Assembly: GCA_001805205.1 (NCBI GenBank)
Contig: MHER01000039.1
Span: 1-7,200 of the forward strand
From: Nitrospirae bacterium RIFCSPLOW2_12_42_9
GTDB taxonomy: Bacteria > Nitrospirota > 9FT-COMBO-42-15 > HDB-SIOI813
Direction: 5' to 3'
DNA: 7,200 nt
Positions within the stretch are counted from its first letter, which is position 1. Each line of letters opens with the position of its first letter. Under the pieces are notes generated by a model, which searched no databases, had not been told where the DNA came from, and was given only the letters and a program-made list of their open reading frames with translations. The position numbers and the translations under genes are program-made. This document shows, piece by piece, positions 5,934 to 7,200 of this stretch.

Positions 5934-6194
5934 TTACATGTCCTGACAGAGATATTCATTAATACAATTATCGTTAACAGGAAGTTTTTCTACCATAGTA
6001 ACTCCTGACAGGAAATATTCCCTTCCATGTCGCTTTAAATTTACTTGCTTATTTGCAACCATATTATCGATGGCTAAAAAGATTAGATTGTAGGAAACAT
6101 CGAGGGTCTGTTCTAAATCACAGAGGCTGATACCTCCGCTTTTTTCCACTATGTCCAATATCTGCCTTGACACTTCATTAATAGGTTTCTTCAT
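5934..6194 (-). CDS. Small winged-helix DNA-binding protein, function unknown
   Basis: An 86-residue protein. Residues 5-63 read as a winged helix: helix 1 INEVSRQILDIVEKSG; ISLCDLEQTLDV as helix 2 and turn; SYNLIFLAIDNMVANKQ as the recognition helix; then the beta wing VNLKRHGREYFLS. The tail (64-86) is short and has two Cys, with no recognised domain. The ATG is preceded by a strong AAAGGAGG (6200-6207) at 5 nt spacing. It resembles stand-alone transcription regulators of the MarR/DeoR-like winged-helix type, but I cannot name a family. The 289 nt upstream hold an inverted repeat and a TATAAT, which would suit autoregulation. The HARE gene is the next gene downstream on the same strand. Confidence 0.75.
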   Translation of the reverse strand: MKKPINEVSRQILDIVEKSGGISLCDLEQTLDVSYNLIFLAIDNMVANKQVNLKRHGREYFLSGVTMVEKLPVNDNCINEYLCQDM

Positions 6195-6234
6195 AACTGC
6201 CTCCTTTCAGTCTGTTTATTAACAATAGTCAATT

Positions 6235-6240
6235 ATTATA
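6235..6240 (-). promoter_or_regulatory. Possible -10 box for the winged-helix gene
   Basis: A perfect TATAAT lies on the minus strand 40 nt before the ATG at 6194. No good -35 sits at 16-18 nt. The 8-bp palindrome GGTATACC (6246-6253) falls in the spacer region, where a regulator could replace or block -35 contact. Weak evidence overall. Confidence 0.35.
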
Positions 6241-6302
6241 CAAACGGTATACCAGTGTTAAAACTTTAGAAAAATATTTTTTTATTGTTTATTTTCTCGA
6301 TA

Positions 6303-6340
6303 GTTAGAAAAAATACATGATGGATTTGATATTTTCTAAC
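6303..6340. repeat. Inverted repeat, candidate operator
   Basis: GTTAGAAAA (6303-6311) and TTTTCTAAC (6332-6340) are perfect 9-bp arms separated by 20 bp. The arm centres are 29 bp apart, close to three helical turns. The repeat lies about 110 bp upstream of the winged-helix start, in a region where I see no gene. No T-tract follows, so a regulator-binding site is more likely than a terminator. Confidence 0.45.
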
Positions 6341-6405
6341 GTGAATTTTACGACAGAAGAATGACGTTTTTCGCCAAAATTGACTCTTTTAAACATATAG
6401 AAAAT

Positions 6406-6427
6406 AACGAAAAATACAACGAAAAAT
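6406..6427. repeat. Two AACGAAAAAT direct repeats upstream of the tRNA promoter
   Basis: AACGAAAAAT occurs at 6406-6415 and again at 6418-6427, a 12-bp period. A related inverted CGTTTTTCG lies at 6365-6373. They end 3 bp before the tRNA -35 box, so they may work as an UP element through A-tracts. Protein binding is an alternative. Confidence 0.4.
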
Positions 6428-6430
6428 GTC

Positions 6431-6460
6431 TTGACCCCATTAAGATATTTGTCATATAAT
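6431..6460 (+). promoter_or_regulatory. Promoter of tRNA-Val
   Basis: TTGACC (6431-6436, 5 of 6) and a perfect TATAAT (6455-6460) are spaced by 18 nt. The tRNA begins 23 nt after the -10, so a short 5' leader is expected. The tRNA appears to be a single-gene unit. Confidence 0.75.
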
Positions 6461-6483
6461 GAACGAACTTATCATTTTCAGAG

Positions 6484-6555
6484 GGGCGATTAGCTCAGTG
6501 GTAGAGCGCTTCCTTCACACGGAAGAGGTCGCAGGTTCGATACCTGCATCGCCCA
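6484..6555 (+). tRNA. tRNA-Val (anticodon CAC)
   Basis: All arms pair. The acceptor is GGGCGAT (6484-6490) with ATCGCCC (6548-6554). The D-arm is GCTC/GAGC (6493-6496, 6504-6507). The anticodon stem is CTTCC/GGAAG (6509-6513, 6521-6525) around loop TTCACAC, giving anticodon CAC (6516-6518), which reads GUG. The T-arm is GCAGG/CCTGC (6531-6535, 6543-6547) with loop TTCGATA. The discriminator is A6555, as expected for valine. The CCA end is not encoded directly, since TCCA follows. A convergent integrase gene begins right after the 3' end. Confidence 0.95.
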
Positions 6556-6560
6556 TCCAA
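6536..6560 (+). mobile_element. Probable attachment-site core at the tRNA 3' end
   Basis: Tyrosine recombinases of islands commonly recombine within the T-arm and acceptor 3' half of a tRNA gene, leaving the tRNA intact and a direct repeat at the far end. Here the integrase stop is 10 bp from the tRNA end, so the near att junction should lie about here. The other copy would be outside the window, so the exact core cannot be set. Confidence 0.45.
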
Positions 6561-6565
6561 TAAAA

Positions 6566-7200
6566 TCAACAAATTACGCTCTCCTTCTCCTCAGCCAATT
6601 CCCTGAAATTGTGCAGTTTTTGTGCAGTTGATTTTCCGGTGAGAGTTTTGTCCAGGATATCTACCGCATTGGCTATGTGGGAGGGGGCCAAGTGGGAGTA
6701 TCTCAAGGTCATTTTGACATCCTCGTGTCCCAAAAGCCTCGATACGGTTGTCAAATCAATCCCTGCCATAACCAGTTGAGATGCGAATGTATGTCTTAGG
6801 TCATGGAAGTGGAAATCCTTTATCCCTGCCCTCCTTAGCGCAGAATGGAAAGATCGCTTAACATCCTGATAAGCCTTACCGGTAGCAGGGTCATAAAACA
6901 CAAAAGGTATATCTAAGCGTCTTGTGAGACTCTGTAAGGTCTCTCTTAGAGTCTGATTAATAGGGATCTCTCTCCTTTCTCCGCTCTTTGTGACATCCAG
7001 CAAGATAAAACCATGCCTTAAGTCTACCTGATCCCACTTAAGAGAAAGTATCTCACCCTTACGCATTCCTGTATTGAGCGCTGTTACTACTATTGGTTTT
7101 AGATGCTTATCACATGCCTTGATAAGTGCCTGACACTCCTCCTTTGACAGATACCGCAGGCGCTTGTTATTGGCTTTAAGTGGGGAGATCTTCCGTATCT
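6566..7200 (-). CDS. Tyrosine recombinase/integrase, C-terminal catalytic domain (5' end off window)
   Basis: The frame is open to the window edge, giving 210 visible residues; an internal ATG at 7066 is not the real start. The catalytic domain is complete: RYLSKEE at 15-21, Arg I in TGMRKGEIL (R46), the beta-hairpin Lys in DVTKSGERR (K71), HDLRHTFAS with H132 and R135, LLGHEDVKMT with H158, and the nucleophile Y167 in RYSHLAP. The missing N-terminal part should be the core-binding and perhaps arm-binding domain. It is predicted to catalyse site-specific integration and excision of an element inserted in the adjacent tRNA-Val gene. The tail past Y167 is about 43 residues, longer than in XerC/D, and the tRNA-side position also argues against a Xer housekeeping recombinase. 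The gene looks intact in the part seen. Confidence 0.93.
   Translation of the reverse strand, partial: IRKISPLKANNKRLRYLSKEECQALIKACDKHLKPIVVTALNTGMRKGEILSLKWDQVDLRHGFILLDVTKSGERREIPINQTLRETLQSLTRRLDIPFVFYDPATGKAYQDVKRSFHSALRRAGIKDFHFHDLRHTFASQLVMAGIDLTTVSRLLGHEDVKMTLRYSHLAPSHIANAVDILDKTLTGKSTAQKLHNFRELAEEKESVIC
6609..6629. repeat. 10-bp direct repeat inside the integrase 3' end
   Basis: TTGTGCAGTT occurs at 6609-6618 and 6620-6629, an 11-bp period close to one helical turn. It lies within the coding tail of the integrase, 54 bp past the tRNA end. It could be an integrase arm-type site near the att junction, or a chance result of the coding sequence. Confidence 0.4.

Noticed and set aside
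6566..7066. Integrase as a complete 166-residue gene from ATG 7066
   Set aside because: The frame stays open to the window edge and encodes typical recombinase sequence upstream (RYLSKEE and onwards), and the ATG falls inside the conserved Arg I motif.

Overview
The window looks like chromosome of a Gram-negative, moderately AT-rich bacterium (GC near 40% by eye). An lpxC gene implies a lipid A outer membrane, and a hpnC-hpnD-hpnE set implies squalene and hopanoid synthesis. Taxonomy cannot be fixed from this sequence. Gene content and style would fit Nitrospirota or a deltaproteobacterial-type lineage, but that is a weak inference.

Layout, left to right. Positions 56-3823 hold a compact minus-strand operon, read right to left: queE (7-carboxy-7-deazaguanine synthase), hpnC, hpnD and hpnE. 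The first three genes are 4 nt apart or overlap. A G-rich palindromic element separates hpnD from hpnE. HpnD makes presqualene diphosphate, HpnC converts it to hydroxysqualene, and HpnE reduces that to squalene, so the full three-enzyme bacterial squalene route is present. A divergent intergenic region (3824-3992) separates queE from lpxC (3993-4862, plus strand). Both genes lack a clear Shine-Dalgarno sequence.

Right of lpxC are three minus-strand genes. They are a small winged-helix protein (5934-6194), a coiled-coil protein with a HARE-type winged helix (5183-5671, start corrected), and a 37-residue Lys/Ala-rich histone-tail-like protein (4980-5093). The last is too short for routine gene calling but has an 11-nt Shine-Dalgarno match. 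A strong hairpin at 4925-4959 terminates this unit and lies between it and lpxC.

The right end holds a tRNA-Val(CAC) with its own sigma70-type promoter. Convergent with it, 10 nt past its 3' end, is the catalytic domain of a tyrosine recombinase that runs off the window. This is the usual layout of an island integrated at a tRNA 3' end, so the region right of about 6556 is probably mobile DNA and the rest host backbone.

I found no CRISPR array, insertion sequence, toxin-antitoxin pair or recognisable new defence system. The most interesting items are the coiled-coil/HARE gene paired with the tiny basic protein, the G-quadruplex/hairpin element over the hpnE ribosome-binding region, and the tRNA-integrase junction.
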